Of a stretch of DNA of 64,000 bases, positions 42,505 through 54,376 are shown piece by piece. This DNA is from Thalassia testudinum (Eukaryota > Streptophyta > Magnoliopsida > Alismatales > Hydrocharitaceae), in contig JAZHRO010000019.1 of NCBI GenBank assembly GCA_037157565.1, forward strand, positions 24,140,001-24,204,000, written 5' to 3'. The notes beneath the pieces were generated by a model. That model was given only the letters and a program-made list of their open reading frames with translations. It had not been told where the DNA came from and made no database searches. Numbering within the stretch: position 1 is the stretch's first letter; every line of letters begins with the position of its first letter. A program made the translations under genes and the position numbers.

Positions 42505-44214
42505 TGTGGATTCCCTACTTGGAGGGGGTGAGATCAGCGTGACGTAAAAAATGCGGAATTAAAAATATACCAATCTCACAAAATAAACAATCACACAAAG
42601 TACACAGAGATTTTTTAGGTGGAAACCCAAACAGGGTGAAAACCACCACCTAACTCTCTCGAGTTAGGATTTTCCGATCAACCAAGTTGATCAAATCCAC
42701 TAAACGAATCACTTAAACGAGGGTGATTCAACCTCAATTACAACCACACTACTTTATACGAGGGTAGCGTACCTCAAACCCCTTCTCTTCATGAGAAGGA
42801 TTTTGTCCCACGAAGGAGACGGGAATTCGCAAAGCGAATACCTAACCAAATAACAAAGATAAATAACAACAATCCTATAGAGCCAACAAAGTAATATTTA
42901 ACCTAAGCTTCTATAGGAATTAAGATGCTTCCCTTTGCAAGGAGTGCGTTGAATCGATGACGCGGGTGTGTGAGCTACACGATGGCGCAACGTCGCTCTC
43001 GTGAACTACGACGGGAGAGCGGGTGCGCAAAGGCTTGATGCTCTCAAGATGAAGAACTTGAGCTTGGAGAGCAAGGGCTTTCTTCTTAGGATCAAGAGAC
43101 ACAAAATGGTGTGAAAGTGTATTGCTAGGTGTGTGTTGGTGTGTCATGAGTGGCAAAGGCTCCCCCCTATTTATAGAGGCCTTAGGAAGGATTTGGAAGG
43201 CTTCCATAGCCGTTGGGTGCAAAGCCCAAGAGAATCAGGCTGAAATCAGGAACAATCATTGCACTGATAGGGTAATCAGACATCTGATCCTAGCATCGGA
43301 CGTCTGGAAAACCAGTTTAAGACGTCTGGGAACAAAGTCAGACGTCTGATTTTAGGCGGGTTTCTTCCTGACATGAATCAAATCTAAATAGGGTTCTAGT
43401 GCAAGTCCATCAGACGACATACAGGACGTCTGGCACTATGTATGGACGTCTGGAAATCTACTTTTCTACGGGAATGGATTTCTAAGAGATTGCAACGGCT
43501 ATAAGATCTCTGAAAAGAGATTTTGGGTCTGCCGAGGTAAAACGATCATTTATCAGACGTTTGGAAATGCTTACGGACAACTGATAAGGCTCTAACGGTC
43601 ATATCCTCCAGTGTTTGGTAAACCAGCCAATGGTCCATTAATTAGACGTCTGGCAAAGTCATCAGACGTTTGGACTAAGGTCTGGACGTCTGATTTCATC
43701 AGACAGAGCTAACAAGTCCATCCTAACTGTTATCAGACGTCTGAATCAACAGTTAGACATCTTAAAACCCATTATCAGACGTCTGTTTTTGGAATTAGAC
43801 GTCTGAAAAGGCTGTTTAAACCCTATATTGGTTTTCTAAGTTCTCTACAGAAAACCTAAGTATCCTAGGGTTGTGCCGATGTTCCTAGGACTACTGTTAG
43901 GGTACTTTGAGGCTCTTTAACATGATGTTCTAAGGAACAAAAAGAGCAAGGAAATAAAGACAAAAGTACATGAAAGAAATAAACAGAATTCTATCCTATT
44001 CTTCTTGTCCTTCCATCTTCAATCTATCGCTCCTCGCGAATCTCCTCTGTTTTCCATTAAGCTCTTCCAATCCATCCTGGATGAGAGCTCAAACTCCGTC
44101 TAATCACGTCTCCATTTGCAATTGACCTGAAATCTAATACTCCAAGTGCAAATGTTAAATGGCACGTATTTTTTTATCATCAAAACAAACGATCGCGGTG
44201 CTCTAGCACCAACA
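42505..44214 (-). repeat. 5' LTR of the Copia derivative
   Basis: A 1710-bp partner of 39281-40989 with TATA box at 43168-43175 and its own GACGTC array (43278-43806), in which several sites have decayed to GACGTTTG. Confidence 0.93.
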
Positions 44215-44414
44215 GGTGCAACTGTTAAAGAGGAGAGGAGAGGAGAAAGAGCTGCAGCTAAAGCGTTGAGGTAGGGGATTCCCTATTCTTTGAAATTCCT
44301 TATGTTTCCTTTAGGTGATCCTTTGAACGAATGTGATATTGGGTATTTGATGTGTGCATGTGGTTTTTGACATAGTCAACATCATCGATCATAATAAAGC
44401 ACTATTGTTGGATT
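44215..44414. other. Continuation of the Copia target locus
   Basis: Purine-rich GAGGAGAGGAG after the GGTGC duplication, then AT-rich DNA. It joins 39280 in the pre-insertion sequence. No gene seen. Confidence 0.5.
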
Positions 44415-45178
44415 TTTGTCTTTGGCAATAGCACCAAAAATATGATCGTCGGTAATTCGTATTGCATAAAAACGATGATTTAATGGTGTCGTGGTTGTAG
44501 TATAATGTCATAATGCAAACAAATGTCGTGTCATTTTATTTGATGACAATTTTTGCTGGTTAGTTTCCAAGTTGTCCACTAGGAGACAGTTATTGATATA
44601 CATCACTCTCTATGTTCAAAAAATATTTTTTTATTCCACAAATGTCAATTATATTTACAAAATGAATCAATAAATTAAAGAATGAATAAATGAGTTAATT
44701 ATGTACAAAAAAATCAATTAATGTTAATTTACATGCCTCAAACATATTTATAACTAGACATGTAGTAAAAACTAAGTAATACTACTCTATGTTAGTTATA
44801 TACAACTATCGTAAATAATATCTAAGTATAAGTACAAAAATAACTATTAATACATACTATACTAAATATATTAACATATACTAATAACTTTAGTAACATA
44901 TAATGTATATACAGTAATGAATATAAGTGTCGCTATAGCCTTAGTAAAAGTATGTACAAATTTGAGGCAAAAGGATTATATTTAATAACATTTATGTATA
45001 TCTACAGTGACAAATATATATGTCACTAAAGCCTTAAAAACATGTACTCATAAAAAGCTCAAAGAGTATATGTACTTACTCTATTTATACTTATAATATA
45101 TCTATACATATTTTATACTTACATATACACGTATACTCTATACATATATATTATTTATTATACATATACTATGTACTG

Positions 45179-45209
<31 letters not shown>

Positions 45210-45632
45210 CATATACACCATATATACAATACACACACACGCACTACACATACAAAGCTCACAACACTTAGTCTCTTAAGTCCTTACACTCACACAACAC
45301 TTAGTTGGTTTTAGGTTTAACACTCAGCATACATGGTTCAACATAGAATCTTTTTTAGGTTCACTTCTTCACGCAACACAACCCTCGCTACAAAAATTTT
45401 GATTTTTTTGTGGGCGAACTGGATTTTTCGTGTGATACACATCACCCTTAGGGGTGAGACCATACCACTACTAGACCTGATTCTAGTTTTTATCATGTTT
45501 ATTTTTGTGCATTTTCTTTCAAACCCATATCATGCCAATAGTAGGCCCACCATTATGTACACGAGATCCCAGCCCACTAGAAATCCATGCTTATTTATGC
45601 TTAGAGAGGGGAAGGGTTAATGGGTAGTAGGT
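44415..45632 (-). repeat. LTR-like repeat, family E, minus copy with primer site
   Basis: This matches 6961-7960 in reverse. At its minus-strand end (about 44415-44435) TTTGGTGCTATTGCC resembles a diverged tRNA-Asp primer site (TGGCGCCGTTGCC), so this may be a 5' LTR of a Gypsy element whose interior is lost. The middle is AT-rich with (TA)n and CA-rich runs (45178-45240). The far end is not defined to the base. Confidence 0.5.
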
Positions 45633-47856
45633 GTGTTGAGCACTGACAACTGAGTAGCCTCGATGCAAGAATCAACTTATACTGCTCCAAACGCTCCACA
45701 TCCAACGATGTGGCACTATCTGCAGCGCCTATTTGAGCGCTGCATAACATTTCATTAAGGCTGATTTGAGCCTCAATTTGAGCACCCATTTTACATCCAT
45801 ATTTAAATTAAAATATGTCATTGTAAAGCCTATACATAGGGCTACATACTTATACAATTAATTTATAAAATTAAGTTATTTAATTATATTTAAAAATTAC
45901 TTAAAGTTAGTACTTTGTATACATTAATTTAGATCTTAAATCCTTAATTAATGTACAAATTGATAAGTTAATCATTCAATTGACTTTATAAATAGTTAAT
46001 TAACATATTAAGATATTTATTATACATTTTAAATTTATTTTAGAACATTTATTTGAATTTATATACATTTATTTAAGTGTTTTTATTATATATATAATTT
46101 AGTTATAAATATTATTATATAGTATAAATATATTATAAATAGGATGAAAATAATTAAAATTAATATATACAAGTGTACAGTATAAGTTACTTCAATAATA
46201 AGTTAATTTACTATAAATAAATAGCTAATTATATAGTTAATATATATATATATATATATAGTATAACTCAATACTTAAATAATTATAATACATGTATACA
46301 TTAGTTATGTATAATATAGATATATAAGTTATAATTTACATTTAACTTAGCTTTAAATAGTATATACAAGTATAAATACAATACACATGGTATTTTTAGG
46401 TATTTTTGATTTTTATGGTGTTTTTATGTATACTAGAGGTAGGAGAAGAGAGAGATAAGGTGGGATGAGAGGAGAAAATTTTCTTTTTGGTGTTTTTATA
46501 TTGAGTTCTTTTATCAAGTCTTAAAGTATATCGAACCATCGGCTGGCATATTCTACCAAGTCGGGGGTTCGGAATACTTTGTAACTTTGCAAACACTTAT
46601 AAGTATACCTAACCCTACTCAAGACAACTTTATTTTAATTTTTTGTGATTTTTTTATGATTTTTATTTATTTACAAAACTAACCCAAATGAGTTCTAAAT
46701 GAGATATGAACTAAAGAGCCTAAGATCTCTAAATGAGTTTGGGGGTTTGAAACTGAGGCTTAAATGCTCATATGTGTTTAGAAAACCATATGAAAATAAT
46801 TGGACGATAAAATCTGGTTTTAACTCAAAGATCCATTAAATTTCATTCTTGGACAGATAAATAATGAGCATGCTAGTAAAAGTAAATCAAGATGAAGATT
46901 ACAAGCTATTTCTTATCAGATTTGAGCTTAAATACATGTACATAAATGCTTGTCAATTGAAGCTCTAACAATTTACAAACTCAGTAGCTCAAGTAACATT
47001 GAAATCCACTTAAATTCCTTTCCATCCAGATCATTGCTGACAGATCTTAACAGCTATTGCTGCTCATTAAACTAGTCATCCAACAACTGCTACAATAACA
47101 CAATTTCAGTAGCTATGAGCTGCTGAAGCTGCTGACCGTGCATATTCTCCCACTCAGCTGCATGGTTAGCCCAATCAAAGATTGATCTACTGCTATTGCG
47201 GCTCAATTTTAGTAGCTTATGCTGCTACACTGTCAAACCATCCAAATCCATATATGAAATCCAAGAAAGTCACTTTGAAAACATTGCAAATGTTCCCATA
47301 AAGATTTGAATTTACATTAAAACCTGATCAAAGGTTAGATAACCTTAAAAACCCTAATATGGTATTTACCTCGCACTATAGATAGTGTGGAGGTAAATGA
47401 CCATAATAGACGTTAAAAATCATATCAAACCATATCTAGACTTTCATTAAAACATTCCAGACCTAAACCAATTCTTCATGTGCGGATGAAAATCTTTGAG
47501 ATCAAATTTAGATATTTCCCACCTAGGCATTTTGTTGTGAGCTCGCCATAATGTTTTGAACATCTAGAGTTCCTACACACCATTGATTGGTGTACAGGAG
47601 CTCTGGGCGATCCATTAAAACTTATTGGATCATTGCTCAAGCCTCTAATCAGTGCATTTGATTCTCATTGGCTCAAGCTACTAGACTGCCAGAAATCAGA
47701 GACTACGGTTAAAATTGGGCAAAAGCACACTAAGTGATAAAAATCGAGTTAAAACAACTTAAGCCCATCACATTCAAACCAATTGAACATATGAAAACTC
47801 AATTTGATCATTTAAATCAGATCTCCCTTGAATTCAGTCAAAGACTCTCTGATCAG
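45633..47856. other. AT-rich intergenic DNA
   Basis: No gene recognised. It contains (TA)n at about 46240-46260 and a 35-bp imperfect hairpin at 47365-47399 (ATTTACCTC...GAGGTAAAT). The rest is unassigned. Confidence 0.5.
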
Positions 47857-48033
47857 TGACATTGAACAACGCATTTGTGTTAAGTTGCTTGTTGTAGCAC
47901 ATTTTACGACGTCAATTTTAAACAAAAGTTATCGGATGTGAGTTCGAGTGTTGAACACAGGGAGGCAAGATTCCAAATCATTTACTTGCTTCAATGTCAC
48001 AAAAAATATGTCGATTTGTTTGCTTGCAAAATG

Positions 48034-48052
48034 AATATAGAGAGAGAGAGGG
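48034..48052. repeat. (AG)n microsatellite in D 3' LTR
   Basis: A short AG run; the 5' LTR has a longer version at 58915-58978. Confidence 0.8.
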
Positions 48053-48559
48053 AGATAGGGTTAGAGAAACACAATAACTTGTTGCAAAGACAAGATATCA
48101 AAAACATATTCAATTGATTATCAAATGTCATGTTCAACCAAATATAGATGAATGCTTGAATATAAGGAATAACTACAACTATCAAAGAATTAAAATTAAA
48201 TGTAAGGGTGGATGGCGTCGAGACAGCCATGGCAGTGGAGGGACTTCCATCGGTGGCTCAACGTCTTCACAACCTTGCTTGGGAGCTCTATGGAGTGGTG
48301 GAATTGCTTAGGTAGAAGATTGGTGCAAATGAGGGAGGTAGGTCCCTTTTTATAATGGTGAAAAGGGCTAAAATTCGTCCTCAGGTCAATAGCGACATTC
48401 AAAGTGTCGCTGAAGACTCGTCGCCCTTACACTCACTGCCTTCAACGAGTGTGCTGGCCCACGTGCCTCGCACGACGTGTCAAGCGCATGCGCACTATGT
48501 GTGCGTTGCCGCTATTACTGCTGCATCGCGCCTCAATTGCAAATTGGTGGGGGCTGTGG

Positions 48560-48613
48560 GGATTCGAACCCACGCCCCTCCCTTAGAAGCCAAGAACCTC
48601 CACCATTGCGCCA
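48560..48613 (-). promoter_or_regulatory. tRNA-Arg(UCU)-like A box/B box in LTR D
   Basis: On the minus strand TGGCGCAATGG (48613-48603) is a consensus A box and GGTTCGAATCC (48570-48560) a perfect B box, 43 bp apart. TTGGCTTCTAA between them resembles the anticodon arm of tRNA-Arg(UCU), and GTGGG...CCCAC flank the T loop. Acceptor and D stems do not pair, so this is a tRNA-derived relic rather than a tRNA gene. It has the same orientation as LTR transcription. Confidence 0.65.
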
Positions 48614-49216
48614 TCCTACCCGAAGTGTCGAGAAGATGATGTGGGAGTTGCGGGTGCGAGGAACCTCAGCTGTTGGATCTTGATCCAACGGCTGTGGTAC
48701 GAGATGATGGGGCACCTGTAGTTGCTGATGGCTGGTGTTGGGCGGCCTAGATGGTGCCATCTGGGCTGTTCATCTTCTTTCTGTTGTAGAGGATGCCATG
48801 GTGCTCGGATCAAGATGATTCCCACGTTTTTGGATTGCAATCGTCTCTCTGGATCCATCCATATGGTTGAATTTTTCATTCGAAGCTCATAGGGATGCTA
48901 CGTTGTCCCCTGTCCATTGACCTTCCTCGGACTTGTTGTGAGAGCTACAGAAGTCAAATCGAGGTGATTTTGAGTCCGTTGGACTCCATTTGTCGATCTG
49001 GATCCATCCGTATGGTCTAATTGCTCATCTAAGACCTATTTCAATATGGTCTTGTACACAAGGTCATTAAACATTGATTTTAAGTAATTTAAATGTAAAG
49101 ATCACGCAATATGCATGCAATGCTCCCAAACCCACTATAATATGACATTATCACACAAGTACCCTCGAAATTGACTCTAATTAATGATATTAACACTAAT
49201 AATTGTAGAGTCATCA

Positions 49217-49234
49217 TACCCCCATGCCGACCCC
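49217..49234 (-). other. Polypurine tract of element D
   Basis: GGCATGGGGGTA on the minus strand, directly before the LTR start TGATGAC. Confidence 0.8.
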
Positions 49235-50822
49235 TTGCTAGTCCCTAGCAAGGTTTAACCTAAATGCTATTTACAAAATAAAACTAGGAATTGATGACTT
49301 AGGTAGAAGTTGCTTGTCAACAGGAGGAAATTTCTACTAAGAACCTAACTTGCAGAGATTCAACAATGCCCGGGTTGCCTGCCGAAATGCTGACTGCCCG
49401 AGTCCTCGCCTTATTTTATATAGAAGCAACTATATGTATTTTTTTTCTTTTTCATCTTTTCTATTTTTTTTGGATTTTTGGTGTTGAGGATTTCGGGGTA
49501 ACTTTTTATGGCTACCCAACCCACCCAAGACTCGAAAAGGACTCTTAATACTAAGCATCTTGTTGTGAAAGTAATAGACTTCACTCAATGGCAATTAAAA
49601 TAGACTTCGGGTTTCTACACCCCTAGGTGACCTAAAAATTCTGCCTTAAGGTTTATCTTTCCAATCGATAGCTTTCTCCCTACTTTTTATTTTCTATGAG
49701 GTCAACACAAGGGAGAACCCGACGTATATCTCCCCAGGTTATTCTACTTCCCTACTTCTTCCCTAAGTGTTTTGGGAATTATTTGTGCATTTTATGAGCT
49801 AGCAAGTTACCACTGGCGACTTAGCAGCCATACTCGTGCAGTGAAGTGTGGCTTATTTTTTTATTTTCTTCTTTTTCTACTTTTTTTCTTTTTGAGTATC
49901 ATTTTTTTTTCAAGTAGGTGGCTTTTCTAATCTAAGATTTCCCTAAAGGCAATAAAAGAGAATGGTCCAATGGTTGGGTTTTGGACAACCGATCGATGAG
50001 CTGTTACCGCCGACCACTTGCCAGCCATACCACCCTAGAATGTTCATTAGCTACCCAATTTCTTTTGAAATTGCTGATGAGTGAGTCAGTGCAAACATGT
50101 GTAGATGCTTAGACTAAAAATCCCCCCAAATCCGAGGGCGGGTTGATAAGTCGTATACTTATCACCCTACTTTATTGACTAGATTAATATACATTATGGT
50201 GGCGAGGACTTGAAACCAAGTCCACATTTTAGTGGACACCCGGACTGATTAAGTCTAAAGGCCTAAAGAGTCTAAATGTTTAGGTCCTTAATATATCATT
50301 TCCTGAAGTTGACAAACTCCTAATACCTAAGTTTTCTCTTCCTATTTTTTTTCATTATTATTATTATTATTATTTAAATAATTCAAGCTGACAATATGTA
50401 CTCAGAACGTACAAATTACCACACCCCCCATGCCTAAGTTGGACAATGTCCTCATTGGAAAATAATTGTATGCAAGGGAGTAAGGAAAGAAATCACTTGA
50501 GTGTCAACAGTTAATCCGGTTAGCTTGAAACCTCTAGGTTGCCTCCCAGGAAGTGCTGAGTTTATTGCCGCATGCTAAGCTTAGTACCTTTAGCTAGGCG
50601 AAGACTTAATTAGTGGCTCAATACTTGCATAAGATAGGGTTATCAAACTAATATGACAATGTGTTCGTCTGCTCCAAGAATCATTGGTCCATAATTGTGG
50701 ACCAGCTCATGGTGTATCCCTACGCCAAAGAGTTTCTCTATAGTAAACTATGGAATAGGGATAGAGAATGGAGGGTAAGCGGAATGCGAGTCATGATGCC
50801 AATTCTGTTCATTGATTATGTT
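49235..50822 (-). other. 3' noncoding region of element D
   Basis: No coding sequence. It includes T-rich runs, an (ATT)n microsatellite (about 50351-50374), an internal polypurine-like motif (50423-50455, with AATGAGGACATTG) and a CCTCCCAGGAAGTGCTGAG block near 50540 equivalent to the GGGAGGCAGCCCG block of A and C. Confidence 0.65.
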
Positions 50823-51464
50823 CTATAGTTCAATGAGAGGTTGCTGAGGAAGTGGATTAATATGAAAATCAACATGCAAGTCAGCAATAGAGTCTGGATC
50901 ATAGGGGTCTTCATAATTAATATCGACAATCATACTCTCCCCAGGCCCTGGATTATATGAGGGTACATGTGAGATTTGCAGCTCTGTAAAGAGGTCACTA
51001 AAATCCTTGTCAGAAATCATCCCGTCCTCATCGGTACTAATCTCAAATTCATCGGAATCTGTCTAAATCTTTGAGTCAAGCCATCCATTAGATTGACTAG
51101 GATTATGACTAAATCCCCAATTCATTCTACTTAATATTTCACCCTCATATGTATCAAACTCCTCATCATTAGGTGGCATTTCCGTTTCCCTACATAAATC
51201 TTTAGAGGTATCCCCCAATAATCGAAAATCAGAGTCAGGATGAAAGAGTGCAAACTCAAGGTTTCCTTCATCACCTTGGTAGGTGGGAGGAGAAAAATGT
51301 GAATCATGCAATGTCAGAGTGAAAGCAGATTTGCTTCTCAGAGGATGTGACTCGAGTTGAGCAATCGTGTCAACTTCAGATTTATCAAGGCACATGTGAT
51401 TATCATAATCCTTAGGAAAAATCATCTCCATACTGCCCAGGTGTGCCTGACTAGAGATGGCCAA
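50823..51464 (-). pseudogene. Acidic ORF of element D, one in-frame stop
   Basis: Two parts in the same frame (51464-51063 and 51020-50823) are separated by a TAG near 51063 and together make about 214 codons, strongly acidic (many Asp, Glu and Ser), without catalytic or membrane motifs. The part resembles element A's ORF in composition and position but not in an alignable way by eye. It follows protease after a frameshift around 51422-51464. Function unknown; the product could be a Gag-Pro C-terminal extension. Confidence 0.55.
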
Positions 51465-54376
51465 GTCAATAATCTCATGGTATCCAACTTCCCTTTGCTC
51501 AAACCCCCCAGATTATTTAGGACATCCAAATCTTGATTGTCCTGTGAATCCTTTCCTTGAGACTCATGACTAATTGGATCCTCAAAATGAAAGTTTTGCA
51601 TTTCAGGGCTTCCCTCCAGATCTATGTTCGTAAGTGGATTTCCTTCCTTAATTCCAGTGGGTGTCTCCCAAGATTGGTAATCGGTGTTGGGGGTATCAAC
51701 CTTTTCCTCATCACTTTCATAAATGGGGTAGTCTAAAGTTGGTTGAGTCTGGTAGTCCTTTAAGGAATTCACTGTCAAGCATTCTTCAACCAGGGTATCC
51801 ACGGGATCGCATTCCTCAACCCAACCGCAATTAAAAGACTTGGTTGCCTTGAAGATATCCAATTGCATTTTCTTATCTCCAAAGGCAATTTCCATACATC
51901 TCGTGTCGCAGTCAATGTTAGCCTTGGTCGTAGCCAAAAAGGGTCTGCCTAGGATGATGGGTGTGTTCTGTAGTTGTTCGGGGACTTCCATGTCAGGGAC
52001 TAAAAAATCAACTGGGAAGTAGAAGTCCTTAACCTGAACAATTACATCCTTGACTACCCCTTTCGGGGTTTTCACGGATCGGTCGGCCAATTGGATGGTC
52101 ATAGGTGTGGGTTTTAACTCTCCAAATCCAAACTAGTGATAAAGGGTAGTCGGGATTAAGTTAATCGAGGCACCTCACTAATATTACATGATATCAGAGG
52201 TGCTCCAGGGTCTGTTCTTTTAGGAGGTAGGCTGCTCAATATCACTGAACTAGTTTGTTCCGAGAGCACTACCTTCCTAGGTTCTTGGGTTCTTGGCTTA
52301 TGCTTGGGTGTGCAAACATCCTTCAAAATCTTTACGTAAGCTGGGATATCTTTGATCTCATTGAGGAGAGGTATATTGATTTGAACTTGCTTGAAAATTT
52401 CCAACAACTCGTTCTCAGCCACATTCTTCTTCTTCTTTACTTTGTCCAAGGCTTCAGGGTATGGGATTTGGGTTTGAATTGGGTCAGGCTCCTGATCCTT
52501 GGGTTCCTCTCGCTTGTCCTCAGAATCAAGCATCTCAGGTAGAGAAGTCACAGGAGGGGTTGGCCATTTGGGGTCTTTGGCTTGAGTGTCGCTTCTCAAG
52601 GTAACCACATTGGCTGAGTCATTGGAACCAGGGTTAGGTCCTTGAGAAGAAGAGACAGCAAACCCAGGAGGTGTCTATGGGGCTTGTTGAATCATATGAG
52701 CTTACCCCTGATTTGGTTGGAACCCTTGAGGATTTTGGCCTTTGTTCATTACATTCCTCGGGTTCGGTTGTGGCTGAGAAGGAAGGGACCCTTGTTGTTT
52801 GTTATCCAACATCTAACTCAATTGTCCCTTCACTAATGCCATCTCCTCCTGATGTTTCTGATTCATATAGCCATCCTTTTAATCAGGGTGTCCATTTGGT
52901 TTTGCTGCATAGGAGTTGCCCTATTCTGGTTATAGGGTGGTTTGGTAGTTGGACCAGGCTGATAAGGAGGGTTTTGCCTAGGCTGGTTCTGAAATTGGTT
53001 CGATTTTTTATTTGACTAGGCAAAGTTTGGGTGGTTGCACCATCCAGGGTTGTAAGTGTTGGAGAAAGGGTCAGGCTTAGAATATCCCCGGATGTCATGG
53101 GCATCTTCAAAGGTAGAAGGTGCCGAAGGGGAGGGAAAAGAATAATCAGAGTTTGAGGGAGCAAAGGTCCCTCCCTGGAACATGGTTAGGGGTTGTTCTA
53201 GGTGCATTTGGTTCATAGACTGAACCAGATCCACATTGTGTGCTCCCTTCGTTAGGGAGAAGGTCTGTAATGGGGTTTGGGATTGATTCAATAGCTCGTC
53301 AATCTTCTTATCCACCAACTCAACCCGATCCAATTTCTTGGCTATAATGTCCATGTCAACTATTTCAGAATTAGTTTGTACCTTATAAATCCCACCACGG
53401 GGTTGGCTGGACCAATTAAATTGGGTCATGGAGGCATTATTAAGCGAGTTCTCACTCATTGACTCAAAGAGCTCGAACGCACTTTCCTAATCCTTATTTA
53501 TAAAATTGCCTCCGCATGAGGCATCCACGAAATTCCTAAGGTTGTTGTCCAGACCATGGTAGAAAATCTGGGTCAATTGCCACCTTGGAACCTCATGGTG
53601 TGGGCATTTCCTCAATAATTCATTAAATCTTTCCCATGCCTCATGAAATTGCTCTCCACTTTGTAGGGTAAGTGTAGTGATGGCTCTTCTAAGGGCATTA
53701 GTCTTTCCTATAGGGAAAAACTTCTTAAGAAAAGCATGCCTTAATTCCTCCCAAGTGGAGATGGGTCTCCCTAAAGTCCTAAGCCAATCAGACGCTCTGT
53801 CTCTTAGGGAGAACGGGAACATCTTAATTAGCACAATATCTAAGCAGATTTTCCTTGGTTTTATGGTTCGTGTAATCTAATCTAAGTCTTCCAAGTGTTG
53901 GAAAGGGTCTTCATTTGAGCTTCCATGGAAATGGCTTTGAATCAAGCTAAGGACATTGGGTTTTAGCTCAAAATCATCTCCCCTTTCGGGGACCCTAAGG
54001 TATGGTTCCATAAGGATAGTAGATGGATCATAGAAATCACGGGAGGCCTTAGTTGGCCGTCAAGGGGTGGTGGTGGGTTAGGTGGGTTTAGTGGGGGTTG
54101 CCCTTGAGGGTTCTACCCTTGTGGATTCTGTCCTTGAGGATTCTGCAGTCGGTGTATGACTTGCATAATGGTATGGATCTGTTGTTGCTGAAGTTGGTGA
54201 TTAGCTGTAATCTGAGCCTGAATCATGGCCATGGCATTGGGTTAAGGTTGATCCTCAACCTCCTCAACTTGTGGGTCGGCCATGTCCTCAGTCCTATCCC
54301 TAGAAAACTTAAGTTTTCTCCTAGAGTCTCTATCTAAAGCAACCAATTTGGGATGAAGTGATCGCCTTCCGTGCAT
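51422..54376 (-). pseudogene. gag-protease pseudogene of element D
   Basis: Gag starts MHGRRSLHPK at 54376, as in H and C. Gag core pieces are at 53834-53487 and 53459-53016, protease at 52608-52156 and 52102-51422. Several stops and frameshifts separate the parts. The protease part has the GASINLIP and ILGRPFL motifs, but the segment that should carry the catalytic Asp-Leu is deleted with loss of frame near 52175. After protease the frame runs into an acidic tail, not into reverse transcriptase. Confidence 0.82.

Larger units (their letters stand above)
39281..44214 (-). mobile_element. Copia deletion derivative (SIRE/Maximus-like)
   Basis: A 4934-bp minus-strand element: LTRs 39281-40989 and 42505-44214, with perfect GGTGC duplications (39276-39280 and 44215-44219). 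Internal DNA is only 1515 bp: primer site at 42491-42502, gag remnants, then directly the polypurine tract 40990-41003. Protease, integrase, reverse transcriptase and RNase H are missing. The tract AAAAAGGGGGAGAT next to TGTTGATGCTAG and the gag type point to the SIRE/Maximus branch. The LTRs differ at about 48 of 1709 positions (about 2.8 %, mostly transitions), so it is older than element C. Mobility would need proteins from elsewhere. Confidence 0.92.
47857..49216 (-). repeat. 3' LTR of element D
   Basis: A 1360-bp LTR, TGATGACTC...ATGTCA on the minus strand. It contains, in transcription order, two GACCATACGG-type modules 150 bp apart, a GATC hairpin (about 48669-48694), an A-box/B-box pair, a TAGCGAC-type hairpin (48391-48411), a TATA box (near 48350) and a (GA)n-containing end. 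Confidence 0.88.
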
